From: BJGO01 sp964640655
GTDB lineage: Bacteria; Bacteroidota; Bacteroidia; Chitinophagales; UBA10324
Direction of reading: 5' to 3'
Length of the DNA stretch: 64,000 bases
Assembly (NCBI GenBank): GCA_964640655.1
Contig: CAZXFT010000012.1
Coordinates: forward strand, 38,554 to 102,553
The notes below the pieces were generated by a model. The model saw only the letters and a program-made list of their open reading frames with translations. It had not been told where the DNA came from and did not search any database. Both the position numbers and the translations under genes were made by a program. This document shows positions 44,467-53,600 of the stretch, in pieces (within the stretch, counting starts at the first letter, position 1; every line of letters begins with the position of its first letter).

Positions 44467-47400
44467 CGGGCTATCATCAGTTTTTGAGTGAGTATTAATC
44501 CACTTCCGGATTGGTAGGTTAAAATATATAAACCATCGTCAAGTTGAGAGGTATCAATAGATTCAAGTGGTTTAAATACTTGTTTATTGATAATAGTTCT
44601 TCCACTTAAATCAACAACATGAATAAATGCTTCACCTGCTATGTAGGGCATTTCCACAACAATATAATCAGAAGACGGATTGGGATAAACTTTAAAGAAA
44701 TTCTTCAATAAATCGTCGCGGGTAGATGTAACATTCGACACATTGTTCAGGAACGAGCGTTGAATGCACGCATTTCCACTCGTCTTATAATCCACATAGT
44801 AATAGTTATCGTTCGTGTTCAAAATTTCATTTCCAAAAACATAAACTGATTGATTCTGATTTGGTGATAATCCGAATGAGATAGAGTTTAGAGCAAATGA
44901 ACTATTATCATTGAATAAATTTTTTGAAACGCGATGCCATTGATATTCAATACCGGCGACGTCGTATAACACTGCCATCGAAGCCGGATTAACCGTTAAC
45001 TGAAACATATCAGCATAAGGCAAGCTGTTAATTTGAGAGGGGATAGGAATTAATTTAGTCGTTGAACATTTAACATTACCAAAAATATTGGTCGAAGCTG
45101 TTAAAGAAATGCTGTTACCAAACAAATCAGGGTCGGCGATAAAAGCTTTCGTACTGTCATCATTAAATAAACCAAGTTGGTTGCCCCAGCTATAATTTGT
45201 ATTGGCAGAAGGTTGAATAAATACGTAAACATTTTTCTGGCCAATGCAAGAAGGTTCTAATGTAAATACTGGTTCGTTAGGTGCAGGATTAAAAGTAATA
45301 CTCAAGTTTATCGGAGAGCCTTCGCAAGAGTCACTTCCTAAATGATAAATTGGTATTACACTATATGTTGCTGTTCCGGTAGTACTGTTTGATTGTAACA
45401 CAGGAACTATACTTGGCAAAATATAATCAGATGTCTTGATATCCTGTGTCCATAATGAACTAGTTAGAACATTGTTGCTATTAATTCTATTCCACTTATA
45501 AGTTGTATTACTTTCTATGGTTGTAGATTCATTGGATGTTACTTTTATGTTTCCGGTTTCAGACTTTTCACACCGGACATAAGTGGTGTCATTACCTGAA
45601 AGAGTAGGCATAACCTGCAATGTGACAGATGATGGAGTTCCAGTACAGACTGATGAAGGGCTTGCAACCTGAAAACGAGGAGTTATAGAATAAGAAATGG
45701 GCACATGCTTAGTATCATCAAGATTTTGTACCGTAGCATTAATGATTGCTAAAGCAGGATTTGAAACTGTAGAAGGGTTTGAAGAGTTGTCGCTTGCGTT
45801 TTCCCACGTCCAGTCAAATTTATATGCGGGAGTGCCAGTAGTTTGAGGTATCAGGTCAACAGCAATAACCGAATTATCACACACATTGACTTTTTGTGGT
45901 ACGGCTGTAAAAGAAGGAATTGGCAGTACAACGATTGTGAATGTGGTATCGCCATTGGCCTTATGACAACCCTCGCTTCCTCCTGCTGTACTGGGTAATA
46001 CGGGGTCGTAATGTATAACTGCTTGTTGTGCAGCTGATGTAGCGTTTGTTAAGTTTAATGTAAATGTATTACCACCTAAATTAGAACTAACGTTATTTCC
46101 TGAACAAGTACCATTACAAGAAATGCTACCACTTTGACTGGAACTAAAAAACCAATCATAGTTATATGTTGCTGTACTTAACAAAGCCAAAGTAACCGTA
46201 CTGTTTACACCAGAACATATCGTATCAGGGAAAACAGGTGTTACTGAATTTAGGGAAGGATTAACGTTAACAATTCGAGTTGCGCTTGAAGTACAACTAT
46301 TCGCCGCCGTTCCGACAACTGTGTATGTTGATGTTGCAGTTGGGTTTGCAGTAACCGTTGCACCTGATGAGGGACTTAATCCAGCAGATGGTGTCCAAGT
46401 ATATGATGATGCGCCTGACGCGGTTAATGAAAAACCTTGACCAAAGCATATTGTAACGGTTGCAGGGCTTACTGAGACTGTTGGTAAAGGAAGTATAGTT
46501 ACTATTCTAGTAGAAGTTCCAGTACACCCTGCGGCAGAGGTGCCTGTTACTGTGTAAGTAGTCGTTGAGGATGGGCTCGCATTTACATTAGTTCCCGTTG
46601 TAATATTTAAACCTGTTGATGGAGTCCAAGTATATGTTGATGCTCCTGATGCTGTTAATGTAGCACTTGCTCCAAGGCAAATTGAAACGGTGGCGGGAGA
46701 AACATTAACTGTAGGTAATGGGTTTATTGTAACTATCCTGGTTGCTGTAGATGTGCAACCAGCAGCAGATGTTCCGGTAACAGTATAAGTTGTTGTTGCA
46801 ACAGGGCTTGCGTTAACGGAACTTCCATTTGTTGCACTTAAACCTGTTGATGGGGTCCAGGTGTATGTTGATGCTCCCGATGCTGTCAAGCTTTGAGATG
46901 CACCAATGCAAATTGAAACAGTAGCGGGAGAGATAGAAACCGTAGGCAAAGGATTAACCGTTACTATCCGTGTAGCATTCCCGGTGCATCCGTTCGCAGC
47001 AGTGCCTGTGACAGTATATGTTGTTGTTGAAGCAGGACTGGCAGTAACAGTTGCTCCTGTTGTCGGACTAAGTCCGGATGAAGGTGACCAACTATAAGTA
47101 TTAGCACCGGAAGCGGTTAATGGAATACTTCCACCTGCACAAATGGTTGCTGTAGCAGGTGAGACAGAAATGGTGGGTACAGGGTTTACGGTTACTATTT
47201 TAGTTGCAGTGCCTGTACATCCATTCGCTGTTGTACCGGTTACGGTGTATGTTATTGTTGAAGAAGGATTGGCTGAAACAGTTGCACCTGTGGTAGCACT
47301 CAAACCTGTTGAAGGTGTCCAGGTGTATGTTGATGCTCCTGAAGCTGTAAGGTTGATACTGGAGCCTGAACAAATAGAAGCGGTGCTTGGACTGACGCTC

Positions 47401-48506
47401 ACTGATGGTAACGGATTTACTGTTACTGTTTTGGATGCTGTACCTGAACATCCGTTAGCTGTTGTACCCGTTACAGTATAAGTTGTTGTTGATGTTGGAC
47501 TGGCTGTAACTGTTGCACCGGTTGTCGCACTCAATCCTGTTGCAGGTGTCCACGAATAAGTATTGCCACCGCTTGCGGTTAGATTAATTGATCCACCGGA
47601 ACAAAAAGCGGCTGTAATTGGTGAAATTGAAATACTGGCTGAGCTATTGACAGTTACTACTACAGTAGCAGTAGATGAGCACCCTGATGAAGTACCTGTA
47701 ACAGTATATGTAGTGGTAACTGTTGGACTGGCAGTAACCGAAGTACCAGTAGTGGTATTTAATCCTGATGATGGCGACCAGGAATAAGTAGTTGCTCCGC
47801 TTGCAGTTAATGATGTGGACTGTCCGTTACATAAGGTTGCAGATGAGGGATTGACAGAAACAGAAGGCGTGCTGTTTACAGTTATTGCCTGATTAAAGGA
47901 ACAACTGGCTCCGTTACCGTCAGTAATAGTAACGGTAAATGTACCCGATGCAGAAGGTGTAATTACATTTGTAGTTGCGCTATTGCTCCATAGATAACTT
48001 AACCCACTACCTTGAGTACTGCAAGTACCTATAGTATTTCCAGAGCAAACTGTTGTTGGTGTTATTACAGGTTGTATGATTGTTATCTGGTTGGTTGTAA
48101 CCGGTGTACTTACTGCTATTTGTGTGTTGTTGTTACAAATAATTACACGAGTCTTGTATACGCCACACTGGGTGAAAGTACTTGCATTAAATGTGAAACT
48201 TACCGGAGACAATGTTCCGGTTCCTGAAATTGCGGAAGGATGATTAACGGTAAACCCAGAAGTTTGATTACAGGCATCAAAGACATCCTGATTTGCAGAA
48301 CCTAAAGGACCCTTAGCTATCTGAAATTTTAAAGTCCTATTACTCCCAACTCCCGTGTATTTAATATGTGTGGTTAAACTAAATTGCTGAAGAGCAGTTG
48401 AACAAAATATTTTCACACCTGAAATACTATCTAAAGTGACACTTTGTGCAAATAGATGATTCAATGAAAAGATAAAGAAAACAATCAGTGATAATTTTTT
48501 CTTCAT
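44463..48506 (-). CDS. giant T9SS-sorted Ig-repeat surface protein encoded inside the T6SS operon
   Basis: A 1,347-residue secreted protein. The signal peptide (MKKKLSLIVFFIFSLNHLFAQS) sets the start at 48,506; an upstream TTG is less likely. It has an N-terminal beta domain (about 22-215), seven tandem 77-residue Ig-like repeats, non-repeated beta-rich domains, and a type A T9SS sorting domain (YPNPSSDYIVVEMPY to TQKLMIAR). It should be exported by T9SS and held on the cell surface. Its stop overlaps the start of the TSP3 protein, locking it into the T6SS operon. Possible roles are contact with target cells or an extracellular collar for the injector. Confidence 0.82.
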   Translation of the reverse strand: MKKKLSLIVFFIFSLNHLFAQSVTLDSISGVKIFCSTALQQFSLTTHIKYTGVGSNRTLKFQIAKGPLGSANQDVFDACNQTSGFTVNHPSAISGTGTLSPVSFTFNASTFTQCGVYKTRVIICNNNTQIAVSTPVTTNQITIIQPVITPTTVCSGNTIGTCSTQGSGLSYLWSNSATTNVITPSASGTFTVTITDGNGASCSFNQAITVNSTPSVSVNPSSATLCNGQSTSLTASGATTYSWSPSSGLNTTTGTSVTASPTVTTTYTVTGTSSGCSSTATVVVTVNSSASISISPITAAFCSGGSINLTASGGNTYSWTPATGLSATTGATVTASPTSTTTYTVTGTTANGCSGTASKTVTVNPLPSVSVSPSTASICSGSSINLTASGASTYTWTPSTGLSATTGATVSANPSSTITYTVTGTTANGCTGTATKIVTVNPVPTISVSPATATICAGGSIPLTASGANTYSWSPSSGLSPTTGATVTASPASTTTYTVTGTAANGCTGNATRIVTVNPLPTVSISPATVSICIGASQSLTASGASTYTWTPSTGLSATNGSSVNASPVATTTYTVTGTSAAGCTSTATRIVTINPLPTVNVSPATVSICLGASATLTASGASTYTWTPSTGLNITTGTNVNASPSSTTTYTVTGTSAAGCTGTSTRIVTILPLPTVSVSPATVTICFGQGFSLTASGASSYTWTPSAGLSPSSGATVTANPTATSTYTVVGTAANSCTSSATRIVNVNPSLNSVTPVFPDTICSGVNSTVTLALLSTATYNYDWFFSSSQSGSISCNGTCSGNNVSSNLGGNTFTLNLTNATSAAQQAVIHYDPVLPSTAGGSEGCHKANGDTTFTIVVLPIPSFTAVPQKVNVCDNSVIAVDLIPQTTGTPAYKFDWTWENASDNSSNPSTVSNPALAIINATVQNLDDTKHVPISYSITPRFQVASPSSVCTGTPSSVTLQVMPTLSGNDTTYVRCEKSETGNIKVTSNESTTIESNTTYKWNRINSNNVLTSSLWTQDIKTSDYILPSIVPVLQSNSTTGTATYSVIPIYHLGSDSCEGSPINLSITFNPAPNEPVFTLEPSCIGQKNVYVFIQPSANTNYSWGNQLGLFNDDSTKAFIADPDLFGNSISLTASTNIFGNVKCSTTKLIPIPSQINSLPYADMFQLTVNPASMAVLYDVAGIEYQWHRVSKNLFNDNSSFALNSISFGLSPNQNQSVYVFGNEILNTNDNYYYVDYKTSGNACIQRSFLNNVSNVTSTRDDLLKNFFKVYPNPSSDYIVVEMPYIAGEAFIHVVDLSGRTIINKQVFKPLESIDTSQLDDGLYILTYQSGSGLILTQKLMIAR
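46251..47864 (-). repeat. seven tandem 231-bp repeats in the Ig-repeat gene
   Basis: Each unit encodes 77 residues following the pattern SVSPATxSICxGxSxxLTASGASTYTW then an STTTYTVTGT strand and a VTVNPLP spacer. The units are close at DNA level (recurring GGTGTCCA and GTTGATGCTCC-like blocks), so copy number could change by recombination. Antisense open frames in this stretch are by-products of the repeat. Confidence 0.85.
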
Positions 48507-48561
48507 AGGGTTTGGGGGTTGGACTCGCAATATAACTGCATTTTTAAATACCTGTAGGTTT

Positions 48562-49872
48562 CTATTTTATTTCTTCAACTATATTTTCTGTATTGTCATT
48601 AATGGTAGTGGAGATTACTCTAAACTTAAAATGCCCCTGGCGGTGCCCAATTTCATAATTGATATTGTATTTAAGTTTTTCGTCCTCCATGGCCATTTTT
48701 TTAAATTTTACATTATCATTTTTCTTTGAACAGGAAACTACATAATCCACCTTTCGAACCTTAATTGGAATACTAAACCTGGTGTTTACGCGAACCAGTT
48801 CATTATTTACATATCGCGAAGCAACATCCCATTTCTTTTGAAGCATTCTCATTTCAAGATTCTTCTTGAATGAAACTTTGTTTTGAGTGGAGTCTATATT
48901 ATTGAAAACAATCCTTTGCATAGAGCCAGACTTATTTACATAACATTCGAGGATTGCATTGTAATGAAAATTAATGGGCATGGAATGCATTACTTCTTCA
49001 ATATCTTTCTGTATAAACTTCTGATAATACACCACATTGGCATTTGATGCTTCTTCAAAAACTTCTTCCACCACCATAGTGTCCACAACTTTTACCGGAG
49101 TAGTAACAACTTCCTTAACTGGTTTCTTTTCTTCATTATGAACTTCAATGGTTTTTTGCTCGTGGTTTTTTTTCTGTTCTTCTACGGGCTTTTGTTCTGG
49201 GTTTTCTTTTTGAACATCAACAGGTTTTGGCTCCGGATTTTCTTTCTGTTCTCCAACAGGCTTTATTTCCGGGGTACTATTCTTAATCGGTTGTTTGACT
49301 TTCAATAGTGAATTCGGATAGTAACGTTCTATTACATCAGCATGCCATTTCTCCACTTCCGGGCTAATACGCTCGAGAGTATAATGATAACCCGGATGCT
49401 CAACTCCCAGGTCCACTATTTGATTGAGGTATAAATATTTTTCACGTTTATTGTCTTTGAAGAAAAATACAAACTGATAATTGGAATCCATAAGATATGG
49501 AATGGTGTCTAAACCATTCGGGAATATGTATCCTGTTTTTGTTCGTGTTATTTGTTGTGAATATTGAGCCTTAGGAGCTTGAGTATTGTTGGCGGCATAT
49601 TGCCTGACTACTACCTCCTGATCATTGTTATTGTAATCAACTTCTATTGAGCCAAACTCCTTATTAAAATCAGTGAAAGTATAACGTGTTGTATAGTTGT
49701 TGTAGCCGTTATAAATTGTGTCTAATTTGAAAATAATCTGAAAGGTAGAATCCGAGTATACACTATATGCTATGCCCAGTAAAGGTTTTGTTTTTTTCTG
49801 TGCTTGCAGATTTGTCAAAAAGAAAACACACAGGCATAATGCTATAAGACAGCCCGGTAATTTAATAGACAT
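48562..49872 (-). CDS. exported T6SS-iii accessory protein with repetitive Glu-Lys-Pro linker
   Basis: A 436-residue protein. A signal peptide (about 1-24, ending LQAQ) precedes an N-terminal beta-rich domain (28-190), a charged linker with three 12-residue repeats of the KPVxxQKENPEx type (204-239), and a C-terminal alpha/beta domain (about 260-436). That last domain may resemble a TonB-C or periplasmic binding fold (FHYNAILECYVNKSGSMQRI). I do not recognise a named family. Lying directly after tssO (5 bp), it is probably an envelope component of this T6SS subtype, its stretched linker crossing the periplasm. Confidence 0.6.
   Translation of the reverse strand: MSIKLPGCLIALCLCVFFLTNLQAQKKTKPLLGIAYSVYSDSTFQIIFKLDTIYNGYNNYTTRYTFTDFNKEFGSIEVDYNNNDQEVVVRQYAANNTQAPKAQYSQQITRTKTGYIFPNGLDTIPYLMDSNYQFVFFFKDNKREKYLYLNQIVDLGVEHPGYHYTLERISPEVEKWHADVIERYYPNSLLKVKQPIKNSTPEIKPVGEQKENPEPKPVDVQKENPEQKPVEEQKKNHEQKTIEVHNEEKKPVKEVVTTPVKVVDTMVVEEVFEEASNANVVYYQKFIQKDIEEVMHSMPINFHYNAILECYVNKSGSMQRIVFNNIDSTQNKVSFKKNLEMRMLQKKWDVASRYVNNELVRVNTRFSIPIKVRKVDYVVSCSKKNDNVKFKKMAMEDEKLKYNINYEIGHRQGHFKFRVISTTINDNTENIVEEIK
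49156..49263 (-). repeat. three 36-bp direct repeats encoding a periplasmic linker
   Basis: Three units encode KPVGEQKENPEP, KPVDVQKENPEQ and KPVEEQKKNHEQ; a decayed fourth follows. Copy number variation would change linker length. Confidence 0.75.
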
Positions 49873-49877
49873 AAAAG

Positions 49878-50381
49878 CTAATTACGTGGTGCGTTCAGAA
49901 TAAGCTGATATTTCTCCAATTCACTTTTTGCTTTCTCTAAATCTTTGTTGCACCTGTTATTTTCCAGCACCAAGGCATTGTATTGATTTGTAACAGTTAA
50001 CTCATTTTTCTTGGCATCAAGTAAAGCACTATAGCCTAAAGCAATCTTCTTATAGAACTTAATTGAAGTAGAATCACCGCTGATGTTTTTTAAGCGGGTA
50101 ATGTGCTCTGCAATATCTGCCTCAACTGCAGACTGAACCCTGCCTGGTTTTCCATATACCATAAACCATACATTCAACGAATCTACTATGGCATTTATAT
50201 TTCCGCCGCCTTTGGACTGTGCTTTTAAATCATAATACTCGTTGTGTAAGGTTTTGTAATCTTTCCAGGGAAAACTGTAGTCGATAAAAATAGTTAGCAC
50301 CACAATAAACACGGTAACTAAAAACATCACTAAAAATTGAAAGAAGGCGTTGTTAATCTCTTTTTCGTTCTTCGGCTTCAT
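49878..50381 (-). CDS. tssO: T6SS-iii membrane protein TssO
   Basis: A 167-residue inner-membrane protein specific to Bacteroidota T6SS. A charged cytosolic N-terminus (KPKNEKEINNAF) precedes one membrane helix (about 12-32), then a periplasmic region and a C-terminal coiled coil (about 115-160, LENNRCNKDLEKAKSELEKY). It belongs to the set (TssN, O, P, Q, R) that appears in place of TssJLM. Coupled with tssK upstream (18 bp). Confidence 0.8.
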   Translation of the reverse strand: MKPKNEKEINNAFFQFLVMFLVTVFIVVLTIFIDYSFPWKDYKTLHNEYYDLKAQSKGGGNINAIVDSLNVWFMVYGKPGRVQSAVEADIAEHITRLKNISGDSTSIKFYKKIALGYSALLDAKKNELTVTNQYNALVLENNRCNKDLEKAKSELEKYQLILNAPRN

Positions 50382-50399
50382 AGGGTATAAATGGGTTTA

Positions 50400-51548
50400 T
50401 TATTCAAGTAATGACCAACCTTTCTTGTTGTCTTTCTTTTCGGCATTCGATTTTTCACGAACAAATATGTCTCGCTCTTTACGCTTACCTATTAAGTCTA
50501 ACTGATTTAGTTTGTTAAATAAGTTCTCAAACATCGAAAGGAAATTATCCACCTTCTGATAAGAGTTGGCTATATTTTTATGGTCGTAGTCGTGAAAGAT
50601 GATGTCATTCAGAAAGCTGTCGAAGTTTCCGGCATTTAACTCAGTCCATTCTGAGAAATACAACAGCATTTCTTCCTTTTCTTTTTCTGCAAGGCAATCG
50701 TTAAAAACTCTGATGTGATTAGCCATGCGAACAAAATAATCAATCAGGAAAACTGGGGGACGATATACAGTTGTTTGTCTGTATTCAAAAAAGATGTCAG
50801 CGATGTATGCAATAATCTTTTCGCAAAGATTTTTAATATTTACAGCCAGTGCTGTTGTCTGATTCTTAGAAACAACTTTTTGAATAATCTTGGTGCAGTT
50901 CTCTTCTATGGAGTTCAGCGAGGCGCCAAAGTTTCGGTAATAATTGATCAAAGAAGGGTGGCTGATAACGCTGGTGCTAGGTGGAATATATTTTGTATCA
51001 AAAACATAATCATCCCCTTTCAGAAGCACCCTGCCTATGGTCAGGCAATAATCCAACCCTGAGTTGTTGGTCAATTGGTCAGCAGGCTGAATGTGCAGCG
51101 AATAAGTGTGATTGGTAAACGGCACACGCAGTGGACTTTCTTCGGGGTTGGCCTGACCATGTAACGCACGGTCGTATGGATTTACCATAATTACAAGGTC
51201 ATAAACCACTGCTTTGTTTGAGCGTGTTTGTTCATTGGCGATATCTGTGGTAACAGATAAATCACCAATATTATTAAGTATTTCAATTCTGCAACCACCA
51301 ATAGTTAATGCACGGCAAGTATTGATACGAATTTTGAATTTATCGAAACGACTGTCTATAACATCTAGGCTAATAGTATCGGCATTTTTTTTCCCTGGCA
51401 ACAGGCCATAATTCCATTCGTTCAGGTTAACGGCATAAGCATCACGTATGGCATCAATATGTGCACGGTCGCTTTCAATAAAACGATTCTTTGAGATTTT
51501 CATCCCATCGATCCAGTTGACTGTGAAATATTTTATTTCAGGTATCAT
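50400..51548 (-). CDS. tssK: T6SS baseplate-membrane adaptor TssK
   Basis: A 382-residue cytosolic protein linking baseplate to membrane complex. The N-terminus TVNWIDGMKISKNRFIESDR matches the TssK pattern of a W-x-(E/D)-G-M start, and a beta-sandwich shoulder domain (about 40-210) is followed by helical neck and head regions. Because this system lacks TssL/TssM, its docking partner is presumably TssN or TssO. Coupled to tssN (4 bp). Confidence 0.82.
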   Translation of the reverse strand: MIPEIKYFTVNWIDGMKISKNRFIESDRAHIDAIRDAYAVNLNEWNYGLLPGKKNADTISLDVIDSRFDKFKIRINTCRALTIGGCRIEILNNIGDLSVTTDIANEQTRSNKAVVYDLVIMVNPYDRALHGQANPEESPLRVPFTNHTYSLHIQPADQLTNNSGLDYCLTIGRVLLKGDDYVFDTKYIPPSTSVISHPSLINYYRNFGASLNSIEENCTKIIQKVVSKNQTTALAVNIKNLCEKIIAYIADIFFEYRQTTVYRPPVFLIDYFVRMANHIRVFNDCLAEKEKEEMLLYFSEWTELNAGNFDSFLNDIIFHDYDHKNIANSYQKVDNFLSMFENLFNKLNQLDLIGKRKERDIFVREKSNAEKKDNKKGWSLLE

Positions 51549-51552
51549 TCAC

Positions 51553-52401
51553 TTAGCTGTTTTCAACTCGTCTGCACACAATAATTTGTTTTTCAGCGAG
51601 GTTATTTGTTGAAATTGTTATTTCCGGGTCAATAAACTTTTTTGAACCAAACATTCCCGGTTTAATGTAAAACACCCATCCATAAGCCTTACCCTGTGTA
51701 TCGTGCGTAATGATTGGGTTTTCTTCATACTTATCGTTATAGTTCTGAATAAACATGCAAAACCAATCAGAGAATAGTAACTCTTCCGGTGCTTTTGCCT
51801 TGAAGTTGGTGGTATTGGTTTCTGTAAGGTTTTTTAAAAATTCAAGTTCCAGTACTTTAACTCTGTTTAAATCAAGATTATCTAAGTCAACCTCGTTAGG
51901 AAACTCAGGATAGTACCATACTTTATAAATTGGAACAGGGATAGCTACTGAAGCTTCAAAGGTGAGGAAATAGAAATAAGGAATGATGAAAGTAAAAAAT
52001 GCCGAACCAAAGTACCACCCGCCGGTGCGCTCGCTGGCAAAATCATAAACAATGGAAAACAGCAGGCCCGAAAGAAATACCACAAACAGTTGTAGCAGTA
52101 TGGCAGATAACATGGGATAATTGAATCGATTACCATACTTCTTGATAAAAATTTTGTAAAAGAATATTCCACTAATTGCAGCAAAAAACTGAGTGACTAT
52201 GAAGAGAACAAAAGGGTTAGAATCCTTAATAAGACCAATAAATCCAAACAACGTATGCAGCAGAACAAAAAAAAGTGAGGTTAATATTAACCGAAGCGAT
52301 TTAAAATCCTGCTTCTGTTTGTTCAAATATTGAAACACAATCATGGTTACAAGAACCACAAGTGAAGAAATACCAATATAGGGGTAGTTAAGGTTTATCA
52401 T
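51553..52401 (-). CDS. tssN: T6SS-iii polytopic membrane protein TssN
   Basis: A 282-residue protein with five membrane helices (about 9-26, 37-58, 63-84, 96-120 and 130-148) and a 130-residue C-terminal soluble domain containing FLKNLTETNTTNF and WCMF-type aromatic patches. The topology and position fit TssN, a signature protein of Bacteroidota T6SS, thought to build the inner-membrane channel or anchor. Spacing to tssG is 8 bp. Confidence 0.82.
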   Translation of the reverse strand: MINLNYPYIGISSLVVLVTMIVFQYLNKQKQDFKSLRLILTSLFFVLLHTLFGFIGLIKDSNPFVLFIVTQFFAAISGIFFYKIFIKKYGNRFNYPMLSAILLQLFVVFLSGLLFSIVYDFASERTGGWYFGSAFFTFIIPYFYFLTFEASVAIPVPIYKVWYYPEFPNEVDLDNLDLNRVKVLELEFLKNLTETNTTNFKAKAPEELLFSDWFCMFIQNYNDKYEENPIITHDTQGKAYGWVFYIKPGMFGSKKFIDPEITISTNNLAEKQIIVCRRVENS

Positions 52402-52409
52402 TTAAGCGT

Positions 52410-53336
52410 TCAAATATATGTATTAGCCCCTAAAAAAGAATTACCGGGCACAAATAATGTTTTAGTGTCTTTCTCCGTAGCTGAATTGAGAATCACTATT
52501 TCAGAATCCGAGTCGTAGGGGACAAAATAGTCGTTGAAGAAATTCAACATTTTATGTTTGATGCCTTCGGGCATATACTCTTCAATGGTAGTAGCTGCAG
52601 ACAAAGAAACATAAACTGAATAGATGCGAATATGTGATTCGATAAATGTTCCTGCAGTGAAATCGGAGCCTAGTATATCCTCAGATTGGTTATCGGTACT
52701 TAGGTGCTGATTGATGGAAAGCACCTTAACCTGAATATTATCGTTGAGCAGTTTGCTATAGCAAAACGACATCAGTTCTGGATTAGCTTTTATCTGATCA
52801 ATATGAGGCAATAGAATGAACAAAATACTCAACTGTTCCTGTGTCAGGTTGAGCACAGCCCCACCCCATAACTTGTAAAAAATACTGACAACGGATTTAT
52901 TGTTGAATACATCGAGCGACTTGCGTTCGTTTATTTCTATGTTAACACGCAGTTGGTTCAACTCATTTTCAAAAGGTGTAAAAAACTTGCGTGCCTGACG
53001 TTCCTCCTCGCGATGAACTTTGATCTCGCTGAGAACATCTTCCTTGTTTTTAAAATTTTTCGACTGAAAAGGTTTATGAAAAAGTGCTTCGGGCAGGGCA
53101 TCATAAATACCCTCACGATTGGTTCGAAGTACCAAATCAAAGTTACCTTCATCAGTAGGTATGGCAGCGTCTATATCTTTACTATAAGGTCTGCGTCTGA
53201 GTCCTATATTTTGAATTAGCACCTTTTCCAATTCCAGCTCCTGATGCTGAATCATATCTGCCAGTATAGCCTCAGCCCTCAGGTCTATGCTGAGTGCTTT
53301 AATCTCCTCGTCAAGGTATTCTATCAACTTGTTCAT
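52410..53336 (-). CDS. tssG: T6SS baseplate protein TssG
   Basis: A 308-residue divergent TssG, the partner of TssF in the baseplate wedge. It begins MNKLIEYLDEEIKALSIDLR with RAEAILADMI and a KVLIQNIGLRRRPYSKDID block. These proteins are weakly conserved, so the call relies partly on place in the cluster. An open frame continues upstream through the terminator and into the tRNA, but the ATG at 53,336 is right: it sits after the promoter box and gives the family-like N-terminus. First gene of the cluster. Confidence 0.78.
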   Translation of the reverse strand: MNKLIEYLDEEIKALSIDLRAEAILADMIQHQELELEKVLIQNIGLRRRPYSKDIDAAIPTDEGNFDLVLRTNREGIYDALPEALFHKPFQSKNFKNKEDVLSEIKVHREEERQARKFFTPFENELNQLRVNIEINERKSLDVFNNKSVVSIFYKLWGGAVLNLTQEQLSILFILLPHIDQIKANPELMSFCYSKLLNDNIQVKVLSINQHLSTDNQSEDILGSDFTAGTFIESHIRIYSVYVSLSAATTIEEYMPEGIKHKMLNFFNDYFVPYDSDSEIVILNSATEKDTKTLFVPGNSFLGANTYI

Positions 53337-53368
53337 AGGGGGATAGGCAATATTGAATATTATAGCCG

Positions 53369-53376
53369 CAAATGTA
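53369..53376 (-). promoter_or_regulatory. -7 box of the main T6SS operon promoter
   Basis: Minus-strand TACATTTG, a perfect TAnnTTTG, identical to the box before tssB. It lies between the tRNA terminator and tssG, 32 bp before the tssG ATG. No TTG is well placed for -33; only a T-rich run is there. Confidence 0.65.
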
Positions 53377-53408
53377 AAAAGGTATGGTATAGTAAAAAAA
53401 TACTTCCC

Positions 53409-53446
53409 TGAAATAAAAAAACCCCCTTTTTTCAAAGGAGGTTTTT
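53409..53446 (-). terminator. intrinsic terminator after tRNA-Arg
   Basis: AACCCCCTTT and AAAGGAGGTT pair with one mismatch around a short T-rich loop, with T runs on the minus-strand exit side. It insulates the T6SS operon from tRNA transcription. The A/T tracts on both sides mean it could also act on plus-strand transcripts. Confidence 0.75.
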
Positions 53447-53449
53447 CTG

Positions 53450-53523
53450 TGACCCCGTCAGGATTCAAACCTGAAACCTTTTGATCCGTAGTCAAATGCT
53501 CTATTCAGTTGAGCTACGGGGCC
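53450..53523 (-). tRNA. tRNA-Arg(ACG)
   Basis: A 74-base cloverleaf. The acceptor stem GGCCCCG pairs with CGGGGTC (one G-T pair) and the discriminator base is A. The D arm is GCTC/GAGC. The anticodon stem TTTGA/TCAAA encloses the loop CTACGGA, giving anticodon ACG. The T arm TCAGG/CCTGA has loop TTTGAAT. CCA is not encoded. The tRNA reads CGN arginine codons after A-to-inosine editing. Confidence 0.95.
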
Positions 53524-53540
53524 ATCCGTTTAGCGGGACG

Positions 53541-53570
53541 CAAAAATAATAGAAAACACTGTTAAACCAA
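53541..53570 (-). promoter_or_regulatory. promoter of tRNA-Arg
   Basis: Minus-strand TTG (53568-53570), 19 bp, then TATTTTTG (53541-53548), a full TAnnTTTG match with ideal spacing, 17 bp before the mature 5' end. Confidence 0.75.
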
Positions 53571-53600
53571 GTCTGATTTAATTTGCTGTAAAGGTTTCTT

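Noticed and set aside
46251..47864. Regular repeats considered as a CRISPR-like array
   Set aside because: The unit is 231 bp, coding, and in frame with no unique spacers.
46906..48227. Several plus-strand open frames of 60-112 codons opposite the Ig-repeat gene
   Set aside because: They are antisense shadows created by the Thr/Val/Ser-rich tandem repeats, with repetitive low-complexity products.
21826..53336. Extracellular contractile injection system (Afp/PVC type) instead of T6SS
   Set aside because: ClpV, TssB/TssC, TssE/F/G/K, TssN/O/R and a Tae4 effector are present, and no eCIS tail-terminator or tail-fibre gene is seen.
53337..53495. Upstream extension of tssG with a hydrophobic N-terminus
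   Set aside because: The extension would be translated from the tRNA and its terminator; the promoter box at 53,369 lies inside it.
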